Source: an uncultured Actinomycetes bacterium
GTDB taxonomy: Bacteria > Actinomycetota > Actinomycetes > Nanopelagicales > Nanopelagicaceae
Length of the DNA: 7,140 nt
NCBI GenBank assembly: GCA_903845465.1
Contig: CAIMXQ010000101.1
Location: 1 to 7,140, forward strand
Direction of reading: 5' to 3'
Numbering within the stretch: the stretch's first letter is position 1; every line of letters begins with the position of its first letter. Below, piece after piece: positions 1 through 6,669 of this stretch. The position numbers and the translations under genes are program-made. The notes beneath the pieces are model-generated. The model worked only from the letters and a program-made list of their open reading frames with translations, was not told the origin of the DNA and made no database searches.

Positions 1-185
1 CACTGACTGGCTCTAACCATGTACAGATTCAGGTTGCAGTTGATGAACACACCTCACGACTTGTTATCTCTGTTGCAATCGATAATCTTGGAAAAGGCGC
101 TGCTGCTCAAGCTATCCAGAATGCAAATTTGATGTGTGGCTTCGATGAGGGTGCAGGACTTAACTTCGATGGGCTCGGCGTATGA
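1..185 (+). CDS. argC: N-acetyl-gamma-glutamyl-phosphate reductase, C-terminal fragment
   Basis: This is the last 60 codons plus the TGA stop (183-185) of a gene whose 5' part lies outside the window. ArgC is a cytoplasmic NADPH-dependent enzyme that reduces N-acetylglutamyl phosphate to N-acetylglutamate semialdehyde, the third step of arginine synthesis. The visible tail reads SNHVQIQVAVDEHTSRLV, then VAIDNLGKGAAAQAIQNANL. The IDNL-KGAA-QA-QN-N string is the conserved C-terminal signature of the ArgC family. The catalytic cysteine and the nucleotide-binding domain are upstream and cannot be judged. The stop overlaps the argJ start as ATGA, so argC is the gene before argJ in the same transcript. 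The operon promoter and any ArgR operator are expected upstream of argC, outside this window. Confidence 0.93.
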   Translation, partial: LTGSNHVQIQVAVDEHTSRLVISVAIDNLGKGAAAQAIQNANLMCGFDEGAGLNFDGLGV

Positions 186-1327
186 GCAACCTTCCAAAAG
201 GCTTTCGTGGCGCAGCGATAGCGGCAGGGCTGAAATCAAGCGGAGCGTTGGATCTGACACTCATCGAAAATACTGGACCACTCTTTGACGCTGCAGCGGT
301 CTACACATCAAATAAAGTTGTGGCAGCACCTGTCATCTGGTCTCGCGAAGTGACCAAGGGGAAGATTGTGCGTGCTGCTGTTCTTAACTCTGGTGGAGCA
401 AATGCCTGCACTGGACCTCAAGGATTTTTAGACACTCATCGCACAGCTGAGAAAGTTGCTGAACTTCTCGGAGTTTCTTCCGGGGAGATTGTTGTCTGTT
501 CTACTGGTCTTATTGGTGAGCTTCTTCCGATGGATAAAATCATTTCGGGAATTAAAACTATCGCCACCCATTTGAAGACTGATTCACTCGATGATATATC
601 CCGAGCGATCATGACGACCGACACTGTTCCTAAGGTAGCCAAAACCACCGTACAAGGTGCAGAGTTTGCAGGAATCGCAAAGGGTGCTGGAATGCTCGCA
701 CCTGCCCTTGCAACCATGCTCTCTGTTGTGATGACTGATGCAGTTCTTCCGGGCGATGCGCAAGAGATTTTTACTCGCGTGACAAACCGTACGTATAACC
801 GTATCGATTCTGATGGCTGCACCTCAACGAATGACACTGTGCTTCTCATGGGTAGTGGCGCCTCTGGCTTAAAGCTCACAACAACGGAGTTTGAGGCAGC
901 GCTGATGGGGGTATGCGGATCTCTTGCTAGCCAGTTGATTGCAGATGCTGAAGGATCGACAAAGACAGTTGCTATCACGGTGAAAGGCGCTGCAACAGAA
1001 TCAGATGCTGTTGAAGTAGCGCGGGCCTGTGCTCGTAATAATCTTTTGAAGTGCGCCATCTTTGGAGCAGATCCAAATTGGGGTCGGGTATTAGCTGCCG
1101 TTGGCACAGCTGATGCGCAGATGGATGCGCTCAATATCGATGTTATTCTCAACGGTGTTCATGTAGCGAAGCAATCAGCGCCATTTGAGGATAAGAATCT
1201 CGTATCTTTTGCAGAGCGTCTGGTAAACCTTGAAATCAATCTCAATGTAGGTAGTGCTTTTGCCACCGTGATGACCAATGATCTCTCTCATGATTACGTT
1301 GAAGAGAACTCGGCGTACTCAACATGA
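182..1327 (+). CDS. argJ: Glutamate N-acetyltransferase / amino-acid N-acetyltransferase (ornithine acetyltransferase)
   Basis: ArgJ transfers the acetyl group of N-acetylornithine to glutamate, giving ornithine and regenerating N-acetylglutamate. In bifunctional members it also uses acetyl-CoA. The 381-residue length is close to the usual 385-410. The proenzyme self-cleaves before a nucleophilic threonine. The site is visible as KGAGMLAPALATML (residues 167-180), with cleavage expected between Ala177 and Thr178. Other family motifs are LNSGGANACTG (68-78), MTTDTVPK (144-151), DSDGCTSTND (209-218) and FGADPNWGR (294-302). The C-terminus NDLSHDYVEENSAYST matches the family's final DLxxDYV pattern, with Asn where Cys is common. 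The ATG start is fixed by the 4-base ATGA overlap with argC. No good Shine-Dalgarno precedes it, so translation is probably coupled to argC. Whether the enzyme is mono- or bifunctional cannot be read from the sequence. No argA-type synthase is in the window. Confidence 0.96.
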   Translation: MSNLPKGFRGAAIAAGLKSSGALDLTLIENTGPLFDAAAVYTSNKVVAAPVIWSREVTKGKIVRAAVLNSGGANACTGPQGFLDTHRTAEKVAELLGVSSGEIVVCSTGLIGELLPMDKIISGIKTIATHLKTDSLDDISRAIMTTDTVPKVAKTTVQGAEFAGIAKGAGMLAPALATMLSVVMTDAVLPGDAQEIFTRVTNRTYNRIDSDGCTSTNDTVLLMGSGASGLKLTTTEFEAALMGVCGSLASQLIADAEGSTKTVAITVKGAATESDAVEVARACARNNLLKCAIFGADPNWGRVLAAVGTADAQMDALNIDVILNGVHVAKQSAPFEDKNLVSFAERLVNLEINLNVGSAFATVMTNDLSHDYVEENSAYST

Positions 1328-2109
1328 TCGTCATTAAATTTGGCGGTCATGCCATGAAAGATGAAAACGGAAACTTTTCCAAAGCTATCTCTGCTGCACA
1401 AAAGGCGGGGGAACAGGTTGTAGTTGTGCATGGCGGAGGCCCACAAATTGATGCGGCTCTCAGTGCCAAAGGTATTGTTAGTACTTGGGTCGGAGGCTTT
1501 CGCGTTACAACTAGAGAAATCTTTGATGTTGTTGAAGATGTTCTTGTTAATCAAGTTGGCAATGAGGTCGCTACGACACTTGGTAAGGCTGGGATTAAGG
1601 CTCACGCCATGTCAGCGCGAACATTGCCTACAGTCATTGCAAAAAAACGCACACACCTGATTGATGGCACGGTAGTTGATCTTGGTTTTGTTGGCGATGT
1701 CCAGAAAGTTAATTCAACCGAACTCCGTGATTTGCTAGATCAAGGGTTTGTCCCTGTTGTGGCACCGGTATCTTCTGATGAAGACATGACAACAGGTTTG
1801 AATGTGAACGCTGATTTTGCTGCAGCCGCCATAGCGGCATCTTTAGGTGCGTCTGCTCTCATTGTCATGACTGATGTTGCGGGGATTTATCGCAACTGGC
1901 CTGATAAAACCTCCCTCATTGAATCAATCTCTGCTGTCGAACTTGAATCAATCAAGTCAGGATTTGCAGAAGGAATGGCACCAAAGGTGCAGGCTGCTTT
2001 AGATGCACTTTCTTTTGGAGCAAAAGCTGTTCGTATTATTGATGGCACAGATCCCGATAGCTTTGTATCAGCACTTTCCGGTACAGGCGGAACGCTGGTG
2101 GTTGCATGA
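1324..2109 (+). CDS. argB: Acetylglutamate kinase, short form
   Basis: ArgB phosphorylates N-acetylglutamate with ATP, the second step of the pathway and the usual control point. It belongs to the amino-acid kinase family. Visible motifs are VIKFGGHAM (residues 3-11, phosphate-binding Lys and Gly), VVHGGGPQIDAAL (34-46), LNVNAD (159-164), VMTDVAGIY (181-189) and GMAPKVQAALDA (217-228). The protein has 261 residues, close to the short arginine-insensitive E. coli enzyme and shorter than the roughly 290-300 residues typical of actinobacterial enzymes. It begins directly at the first beta strand. A TGA lies in frame at 1300-1302, and none of the seven codons between it and the ATG is a start, so no N-terminal extension is possible here. 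The start overlaps argJ as ATGA. The C-terminus ends DGTDPDSFVSALSGTGGTLVVA, without the HxxDGRxxHxxLxExFT pattern of arginine-inhibited kinases. Confidence 0.95.
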   Translation: MIVIKFGGHAMKDENGNFSKAISAAQKAGEQVVVVHGGGPQIDAALSAKGIVSTWVGGFRVTTREIFDVVEDVLVNQVGNEVATTLGKAGIKAHAMSARTLPTVIAKKRTHLIDGTVVDLGFVGDVQKVNSTELRDLLDQGFVPVVAPVSSDEDMTTGLNVNADFAAAAIAASLGASALIVMTDVAGIYRNWPDKTSLIESISAVELESIKSGFAEGMAPKVQAALDALSFGAKAVRIIDGTDPDSFVSALSGTGGTLVVA

Positions 2110-3263
2110 AACGTTGGCAGAAAGTAATTCAAGACAATTACGGAACACCGTCGATTGAGCTCGTCTCAGGCAGAGGCTCTGTCGTCAAAGATGCTCAAGG
2201 CAACTCCTATCTAGATTTTCTCGCAGGTATTGCAACGAATGTTCTAGGTCACGCGCACCCTGCAATAGTCACAGCGGTGAGCAAACAAGTTTCAACCCTT
2301 GGCCATGTCAGTAACTTCTATGCCCATCCAAATGTTTTGGAGCTAGCGGAGAAACTGCAGAAGATGACTGGAGAGAAGAGCGCACGTATCTTCTTCTGTA
2401 ACTCAGGAGCTGAAGCAAATGAGGCAGCCCTTAAGCTCTCTCGTAAGACTGGAAAGTCTAAGGTCGTTGCAACGCAAGAGTCATTCCACGGCCGCACCAT
2501 CGGAGCACTCTCGCTGACAGGGCAGCCATCAAAACGAAATCCGTTCAAGCCATTGATCAAGGGCATTAAACACGTTCCATTTGGAGATTCTGCAGCAATG
2601 AAACGTGCAATTACAAAGAAGACTGCAATGGTTATTATCGAACCCATTATGGGAGAAGCAGGCGTCATTGTTCCTCCTGCTGATTACTTGAAGAATCTTC
2701 GAAGTTACTGCGATGCAACTGGTGCCTTACTTGTCTTTGATTGCGTGCAGACTGGTATGGGTCGCACAGGGGATTGGTTCGGATATGAATACTCTGGAAT
2801 CAAACCTGATGTCATCACCTTAGCGAAAGGTCTCGGGGGCGGACTGCCACTCGGTGCGATGATCGCGGTGGGTGCTGCGGCGAAACTCTTCACAGCAGGA
2901 GATCACGGCTCAACATTTGGAGGAAATCCGATTGCTACTGCGTCAGCCCTCGCCGTTATCAAAACCATTGAGAAAGAGAAGATTCTTAGCCATGTTGATG
3001 AAGTGGGCGAATTCCTTCTTGCCGAACTTGCGCTGATTCCAGGTGTCACAGAAGTGCGAGGCGCAGGGCTTTTGATCGGCCTGACTCTCGATAAGCCTGT
3101 TGCAAAGGCTGTTACAAAACGGTGCCAAGAACTAGGTGCACTCATCAATGCACCGAGTGAGTCATTTATCAGAATTGCGCCAGCTCTCAATGTCTCATTG
3201 AGGCAAGCCCAGAAATTTGTTGTGATATTTGCGCAAGCCTTAAAGGAGTCCATCAATGTCTAG
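2106..3263 (+). CDS. argD: Acetylornithine aminotransferase
   Basis: ArgD is a pyridoxal-phosphate (PLP) dependent class III aminotransferase. It converts N-acetylglutamate semialdehyde and glutamate to N-acetylornithine and 2-oxoglutarate, and in some bacteria it also serves lysine synthesis. The 385-residue length is normal. Motifs in order are FFCNSGAEANEAALK (residues 96-110, phosphate-binding loop), FHGRT (127-131, cofactor-stacking region), EPIMGEAGV (179-187), DCVQTGMGRTG (212-222), LAKGLGGGLPLGA (239-251) and HGSTFGGNP (267-275). The Schiff-base lysine is Lys241. Asp212 should contact the PLP ring nitrogen and Gln215 its hydroxyl. The residue after Asp212 is Cys rather than the usual Glu. 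The ATG start overlaps the argB stop as ATGA, with only a weak purine run (GGTGG) before it. The 3' end overlaps argR by 8 bases. Confidence 0.95.
   Translation: MKRWQKVIQDNYGTPSIELVSGRGSVVKDAQGNSYLDFLAGIATNVLGHAHPAIVTAVSKQVSTLGHVSNFYAHPNVLELAEKLQKMTGEKSARIFFCNSGAEANEAALKLSRKTGKSKVVATQESFHGRTIGALSLTGQPSKRNPFKPLIKGIKHVPFGDSAAMKRAITKKTAMVIIEPIMGEAGVIVPPADYLKNLRSYCDATGALLVFDCVQTGMGRTGDWFGYEYSGIKPDVITLAKGLGGGLPLGAMIAVGAAAKLFTAGDHGSTFGGNPIATASALAVIKTIEKEKILSHVDEVGEFLLAELALIPGVTEVRGAGLLIGLTLDKPVAKAVTKRCQELGALINAPSESFIRIAPALNVSLRQAQKFVVIFAQALKESINV
3243..3248 (+). promoter_or_regulatory. Strong Shine-Dalgarno for argR
   Basis: AAGGAG lies 7 bases before the argR ATG at 3256, inside the last codons of argD. 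It is the best ribosome binding site among the operon genes here and supports the ATG at 3256 as the argR start despite the 8-base overlap with argD. Confidence 0.8.
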
Positions 3264-3729
3264 TGTTACAGCACGAAGAGCAAAGGCGATTTCACTGATA
3301 AAGGCTGGCCTCATTCATTCACAATCTGATCTGGTGAAACAGTTGAAGAAAGCTGGCTTTGCAGTCACTCAAGCAACTGCCAGTCGTGATCTTGAAGAGA
3401 TCGGAGCGGTCAGAGGACGTTCGAATTCGGGAGAATCAACCTACAAAATTTCCGATAGCGATGATGAATCAATATCGCGCACAATGCCGGTTCCATCAGA
3501 TCTCATCATCTCGGTTGAAGCAAGCGGCAATTTGGCCGTTGTTCGGACGCCACCTGGGGGAGCGCAGTTATTGGCTAGTTCACTCGACCACTCTGGGATC
3601 ACCGAGATTATCGGAACAATCGCAGGTGACGACACGGTGCTCGTAGTATCGAGAAAAGCCAGCGGTGGAGCCCAACTCGCGAAAGAATTGCTTGCTTTCG
3701 GTGGATCTAAGAAAAGGGGAAAGAAGTAA
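3256..3729 (+). CDS. argR: Arginine repressor ArgR
   Basis: ArgR is the arginine-responsive transcription factor, a hexamer when bound to its corepressor, which represses arginine synthesis genes. The 157-residue protein has the two expected domains. The N-terminal winged helix-turn-helix (about residues 5-70) includes SQSDLVKQLKKAGFAVTQ (22-39) and the recognition-helix signature TQATASRDLEEIG (38-50). The C-terminal oligomerisation and arginine-binding domain (about 82-150) includes NLAVVRTPPGGAQLLASSLD (92-111) and GTIAGDDT (120-127). In the known family Asp125 and Asp126 contact arginine. The tail GGSKKRGKK is basic. The gene sits inside the operon it presumably controls, the usual arrangement in actinobacteria, which implies autoregulation. 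It overlaps argD by 8 bases and argH by 1 base (TAATG). Confidence 0.95.
   Translation: MSSVTARRAKAISLIKAGLIHSQSDLVKQLKKAGFAVTQATASRDLEEIGAVRGRSNSGESTYKISDSDDESISRTMPVPSDLIISVEASGNLAVVRTPPGGAQLLASSLDHSGITEIIGTIAGDDTVLVVSRKASGGAQLAKELLAFGGSKKRGKK
3715..3720 (+). promoter_or_regulatory. Shine-Dalgarno for argH within the argR tail
   Basis: AGGGGA sits 8 bases before the argH ATG at 3729 within a purine-only run at 3709-3726. The same bases encode the basic KKRGKK tail of ArgR. Confidence 0.65.
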
Positions 3730-5156
3730 TGGCGCTCTGGGGTGGACGATTCTCGCAATCACCAGCCGATGCTGTCTTCGCTCTTTCTCGAAGCGTTCAT
3801 TTTGACTGGAGACTAGCTCCCTACGATTTGCGATCATCTCTTGCACATTTAGCGGTACTGCAATCGAGCGGACTTCTTGAAGATTCTGTGGCAACGTCAA
3901 TTCGAAGCGCGCTCCACGAACTCATCACTGAAGTGGCCATAGGAAAATTTGTTGCAAATGATACGGATGAAGATGTTCATAGCGCGCTAGAGCGTGGGTT
4001 AACAGAGAAATTAGGTGATATCGGCGGTTCGCTTCGCGCCGGTCGTTCACGTAATGATCAGGTTGCAACTGATCTTCGCCTCTACGCCATCGATCACATG
4101 ATTGAGGTAGCGCAACAAGTACTAGCTCTGCAAAGCGCTCTGATTGCTAAGGCCTCCGAATATGGCGATGCACCTGCACCAGGTTTCACACATCTTCAGC
4201 ACGCGCAACCTGTTCTCTTCGGCCACGAAATTGCTAAACATGTTCAGGGATTTTCCCGCGACTTAGATCGTATTCACGATTGGCTAGATCGCGCCTTGGT
4301 AAGTCCATTGGGTTCTGGCGCACTTGCTGGTTCGTCTCTACCACTATCGCCGGAAGTAACTGCAAAGCACCTTGGTTTTACATCGAGCGCCGCCAATTCA
4401 ATTGATGCAGTCTCTGATCGAGATTTTGTCGCAGAGGCTCTCTTTATTCTTTCAATGATTGGAATCCATCTCTCACGTATCGGAGAAGAATGGTGTATCT
4501 GGGCTACGACTGAATTTGGGTGGGCGAAAGTTGCCGATGCATACTCGACAGGATCATCGATTATGCCGCAGAAAAAGAATCCAGACATGGCAGAACTTGC
4601 ACGAGGTAAGGCAGGACGTCTCGTAGGAAATTTAACAGGCGTTCTCACAATGCTTAAAGGTTTGCCCTTTGCGTATAACCGCGATCTTCAAGAAGATAAA
4701 GAACCGCTATTCGACTCTATCGATACTGTCTTGCTCGTCCTTCCAGCCGTAACAGGGATGATTGCAACAACGGATTTCGATCGCGACAAAATGGCATTGG
4801 CCGCTCCGCTTGGTTTCTCGCTAGCAACCGAGATTGCCGATTACTTGGTACGTGCAAAGGTTCCATTCGCGCATGCCCATGAAGCTGCTGGGAAATGTGT
4901 TGCACTCTGCGAATCATCTGGTCGCCAGTTACATCAACTTACAGATGCCGAATTCTCAAGCATCCACTCCGACCTTAACCCTGATGTACGCGATGTACTG
5001 ACGGTTGGTGGAGCACTGGAATCACGTACAACACTTGGCGGAACTGCGCCATCGTCCTTTAAGCACCAGATAAAGGAAGCAACATCGCAGACATCTGCAT
5101 ATTCAAAAGAATTTACTGACAAGGCAAAAGCCTTTTCAGAGATGATGGGTGTGTGA
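3729..5156 (+). CDS. argH: Argininosuccinate lyase
   Basis: ArgH is a cytoplasmic homotetrameric enzyme of the fumarase/aspartase superfamily. It splits argininosuccinate into arginine and fumarate, the final step of arginine synthesis. The 475-residue length is typical. The N-terminal MALWGGRF is the standard family start and fixes the ATG. Further motifs are the segment SLRAGRSRNDQVATD (residues 101-115), FTHLQHAQP (153-161, with the catalytic-region His155), and the signature GSSIMPQKKNPD (275-286), whose mobile loop carries the catalytic serine. FAYNRDLQEDKEPLFD (314-329) and DYLVRAKVPF-AHAHEAAGK (371-389) also match the family. Its substrate is made by ArgG, which is not encoded here. 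The gene overlaps argR by one base (TAATG) and tyrS by four (GTGA). Confidence 0.96.
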   Translation: MALWGGRFSQSPADAVFALSRSVHFDWRLAPYDLRSSLAHLAVLQSSGLLEDSVATSIRSALHELITEVAIGKFVANDTDEDVHSALERGLTEKLGDIGGSLRAGRSRNDQVATDLRLYAIDHMIEVAQQVLALQSALIAKASEYGDAPAPGFTHLQHAQPVLFGHEIAKHVQGFSRDLDRIHDWLDRALVSPLGSGALAGSSLPLSPEVTAKHLGFTSSAANSIDAVSDRDFVAEALFILSMIGIHLSRIGEEWCIWATTEFGWAKVADAYSTGSSIMPQKKNPDMAELARGKAGRLVGNLTGVLTMLKGLPFAYNRDLQEDKEPLFDSIDTVLLVLPAVTGMIATTDFDRDKMALAAPLGFSLATEIADYLVRAKVPFAHAHEAAGKCVALCESSGRQLHQLTDAEFSSIHSDLNPDVRDVLTVGGALESRTTLGGTAPSSFKHQIKEATSQTSAYSKEFTDKAKAFSEMMGV

Positions 5157-6433
5157 ACACCGAAATGACTGATCTACTAGATGACCTCAAATGGCGAGGG
5201 CTTATCTCACAGACCACTGATGAGAAAGAGCTCCGAGAGGCTCTCAAGAAGCCCATCACTCTCTACTTAGGTACTGACCCGACTGCACCAAGCATCCATG
5301 TGGGAAATCTTGTTGTACTCCTGGTTCTACGCCGCTTTCAATTAGCTGGCCATCACACTCTTCCTTTAGTTGGGGGAGCAACGGGTCTTGTGGGAGATCC
5401 CAGCGGTAGAAACGATGAGCGAACACTTAATACAACAGAGGTTGTTGAGCAGTGGGTTAATCGCATCAAGGGCCAACTTTCGAAGTTTATGGATTTCGAA
5501 AGTAAAGAGAACCCAGCGAAGATGGTCAACAATCTCGATTGGACTGCACCTATGTCCGCAATCGAATTCTTGCGCGATATCGGAAAGCACTTCAGCGTCA
5601 ACCAAATGCTCAATAAGGATTCAGTTTCGACTCGTCTTGAGAAAGATGGAATCTCATATACAGAGTTTTCGTATCAAGTCTTGCAATCAATGGATTACCT
5701 CGAGCTTTATCGTCGCTATAACTGCACACTTCAAATCGGTGGATCGGATCAGTGGGGAAATATCACTGCTGGATTAGATCTCATTCGTCGCGCCGAAGGC
5801 GGTTCTGCATTTGCGCTTACAGTTCCACTGCTGACAAAAGCTGATGGAACAAAATTTGGAAAGACTGCAGGCGGTTCAGTGTGGCTGGATCCTGAGATGA
5901 CATCCCCGTATGCATTCTTTCAATACTGGCTTAACTCTGATGATAAAGATGTTATTAAATTTATTAAAGTATTCTCATTTAAATCCCGCACAGAGATTGA
6001 AACACTTGAAAAATCACATAACGAAAACCCTGGTGCACGCGAAGCGCATCGCGAACTTGCACGTGAACTGACATCACTTGTGCACTCACCTGAGATTGCA
6101 GAACGTGTAGAAGCTGCCGCGCGTGCGTTATTTGGACAAGGCGATATCTCCGAACTCGATGAAAGCACATTGGCGTCAGCACTTGCAGAACTTCCGCGCA
6201 CACAAGTAAAAAGTGGCGATGAAATACCAACATGGGTAGATCTCCTTGCAGCAACTGGAGTAGTTGACTCGAAATCAGCAGCACGACGCATCGTTAAAGA
6301 AGGTGGCGCATATCTCAATAATGAGAAGATTACGGGCGAAGATTTCCGCCTCGAAAAATCGCACTTTTTATGCGGTAAATATGCGGTTTTGCGTAAAGGC
6401 AAGAGAGACCTGGCAGCGGTCGAATTAATCTAA
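5153..6433 (+). CDS. tyrS: Tyrosyl-tRNA synthetase
   Basis: TyrS is a class I aminoacyl-tRNA synthetase that attaches tyrosine to tRNA-Tyr using ATP and works as a homodimer. The 426-residue protein shows the Rossmann catalytic domain with LYLGTDPTAPSIHVGNL (residues 37-53). This holds the HIGH-type motif as HVGN (49-52). The tyrosine-binding region includes YQVLQSMDYLELY (174-186) and QIGGSDQWGNITAG (194-207). KFGKT (234-238) is the bacterial TyrS form of the KMSKS loop. The C-terminus (about 360-425) is an S4 RNA-binding domain. The start is uncertain. GTG at 5153 overlaps the argH stop as GTGA, while ATG at 5165 gives MTDLLDDLKWRGL, which fits the usual family N-terminus well. Neither has a convincing Shine-Dalgarno. 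A hairpin terminator lies about 15 bases after the stop. Confidence 0.95.
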   Translation: MNTEMTDLLDDLKWRGLISQTTDEKELREALKKPITLYLGTDPTAPSIHVGNLVVLLVLRRFQLAGHHTLPLVGGATGLVGDPSGRNDERTLNTTEVVEQWVNRIKGQLSKFMDFESKENPAKMVNNLDWTAPMSAIEFLRDIGKHFSVNQMLNKDSVSTRLEKDGISYTEFSYQVLQSMDYLELYRRYNCTLQIGGSDQWGNITAGLDLIRRAEGGSAFALTVPLLTKADGTKFGKTAGGSVWLDPEMTSPYAFFQYWLNSDDKDVIKFIKVFSFKSRTEIETLEKSHNENPGAREAHRELARELTSLVHSPEIAERVEAAARALFGQGDISELDESTLASALAELPRTQVKSGDEIPTWVDLLAATGVVDSKSAARRIVKEGGAYLNNEKITGEDFRLEKSHFLCGKYAVLRKGKRDLAAVELI

Positions 6434-6448
6434 TTCTCGCATGACCTC

Positions 6449-6487
6449 AAAAACCCTCACTTTTTACGCATAAAAGTGGGGATTTTT
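6449..6487 (+). terminator. Rho-independent terminator after tyrS
   Basis: The stem pairs 6454-6464 with 6472-6482 around the loop TACGCAT (6465-6471). The inner TTTT/AAAA and CAC/GTG pairs are followed by a T-G wobble, two C-G pairs and one C/A mismatch. A run of A at 6449-6453 faces the T run at 6483-6487, which extends the stem and supplies the U tract. It lies 15 bases past the tyrS stop and about 50 bases before the P1 -35 box, so it separates the arg-tyrS transcript from the rRNA operon. Confidence 0.85.
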
Positions 6488-6536
6488 GCTATTTAGTCGA
6501 TATCTGACCATCCAGAGAGAGATCCAGAACCCCGAT

Positions 6537-6565
6537 TTGACCTCTAGGGGAGCCCCACCTATAGT
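6537..6565 (+). promoter_or_regulatory. rRNA operon promoter P1 (sigma-70 type)
   Basis: TTGACC at 6537-6542 and TATAGT at 6560-6565 are separated by exactly 17 bases. Each box matches the consensus at five of six positions. The expected transcription start is near 6572, about 345 bases before the 16S 5' end. The spacer holds a near-palindromic GGGGAGCCCC (6547-6556). The position after the tyrS terminator and before a 16S gene marks it as the upstream rRNA promoter. Confidence 0.8.
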
Positions 6566-6574
6566 TACGCTCCT

Positions 6575-6609
6575 TGCTGTGGAACGCACACGAAAGTGGT
6601 CGTACAGCA
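6575..6609 (+). other. Leader hairpin 1 with GAAA tetraloop, just after P1
   Basis: TGCTGT (6575-6580) pairs with ACAGCA (6604-6609), ACG (6584-6586) with CGT (6601-6603), and CAC (6589-6591) with GTG (6596-6598). The loop is GAAA (6592-6595). A GGA bulge and a 2x2 internal loop interrupt the stem. No T run follows, so it is not an intrinsic terminator. It would form at the very 5' end of the P1 transcript. Its role is unknown; a boxB-like, processing or protective hairpin are possibilities. Confidence 0.6.
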
Positions 6610-6640
6610 TTACCTCCTAAATCAGGCCATTACCGCCGTT

Positions 6641-6669
6641 TTGACGTGCGCGTAGCCATGGACTAGATT
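6641..6669 (+). promoter_or_regulatory. rRNA operon promoter P2 (sigma-70 type)
   Basis: TTGACG at 6641-6646 and TAGATT at 6664-6669 are separated by exactly 17 bases. The -35 box matches at five of six positions and the -10 box at four of six, keeping the key TA...T. The expected start is near 6676, about 104 bases after that of P1. Tandem promoters of this kind are common before rRNA operons. Confidence 0.72.

Noticed and set aside
436..1152. Long open frame on the minus strand (238 codons) opposite argJ
   Set aside because: It lies entirely within argJ, whose family motifs run throughout. The antisense translation is low-complexity Ser/Ala/Thr-rich and shows no recognisable domain.
3311..3330. 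ARG-box-like AT-rich patch (CATTCATTCACAA) within argR
   Set aside because: It lies in the coding sequence of the helix-turn-helix domain, lacks the palindromic symmetry of an ArgR operator, and is not near a promoter.
3441..3900. Minus-strand open frames opposite argR and the argH start
   Set aside because: They are shadows of two strongly supported genes, have no family resemblance, and no promoter or ribosome site was seen.
5920..6402. Open frame on the minus strand (160 codons) opposite the tyrS C-terminal half
   Set aside because: It is antisense to the conserved S4 domain region of tyrS, has Arg/Ser-rich shadow composition and no recognisable motif.
6510..6528. Direct repeat ATCCAGA (6510-6516 and 6522-6528) upstream of P1
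   Set aside because: Only seven bases and two copies; chance is a sufficient explanation, though an activator site cannot be excluded.
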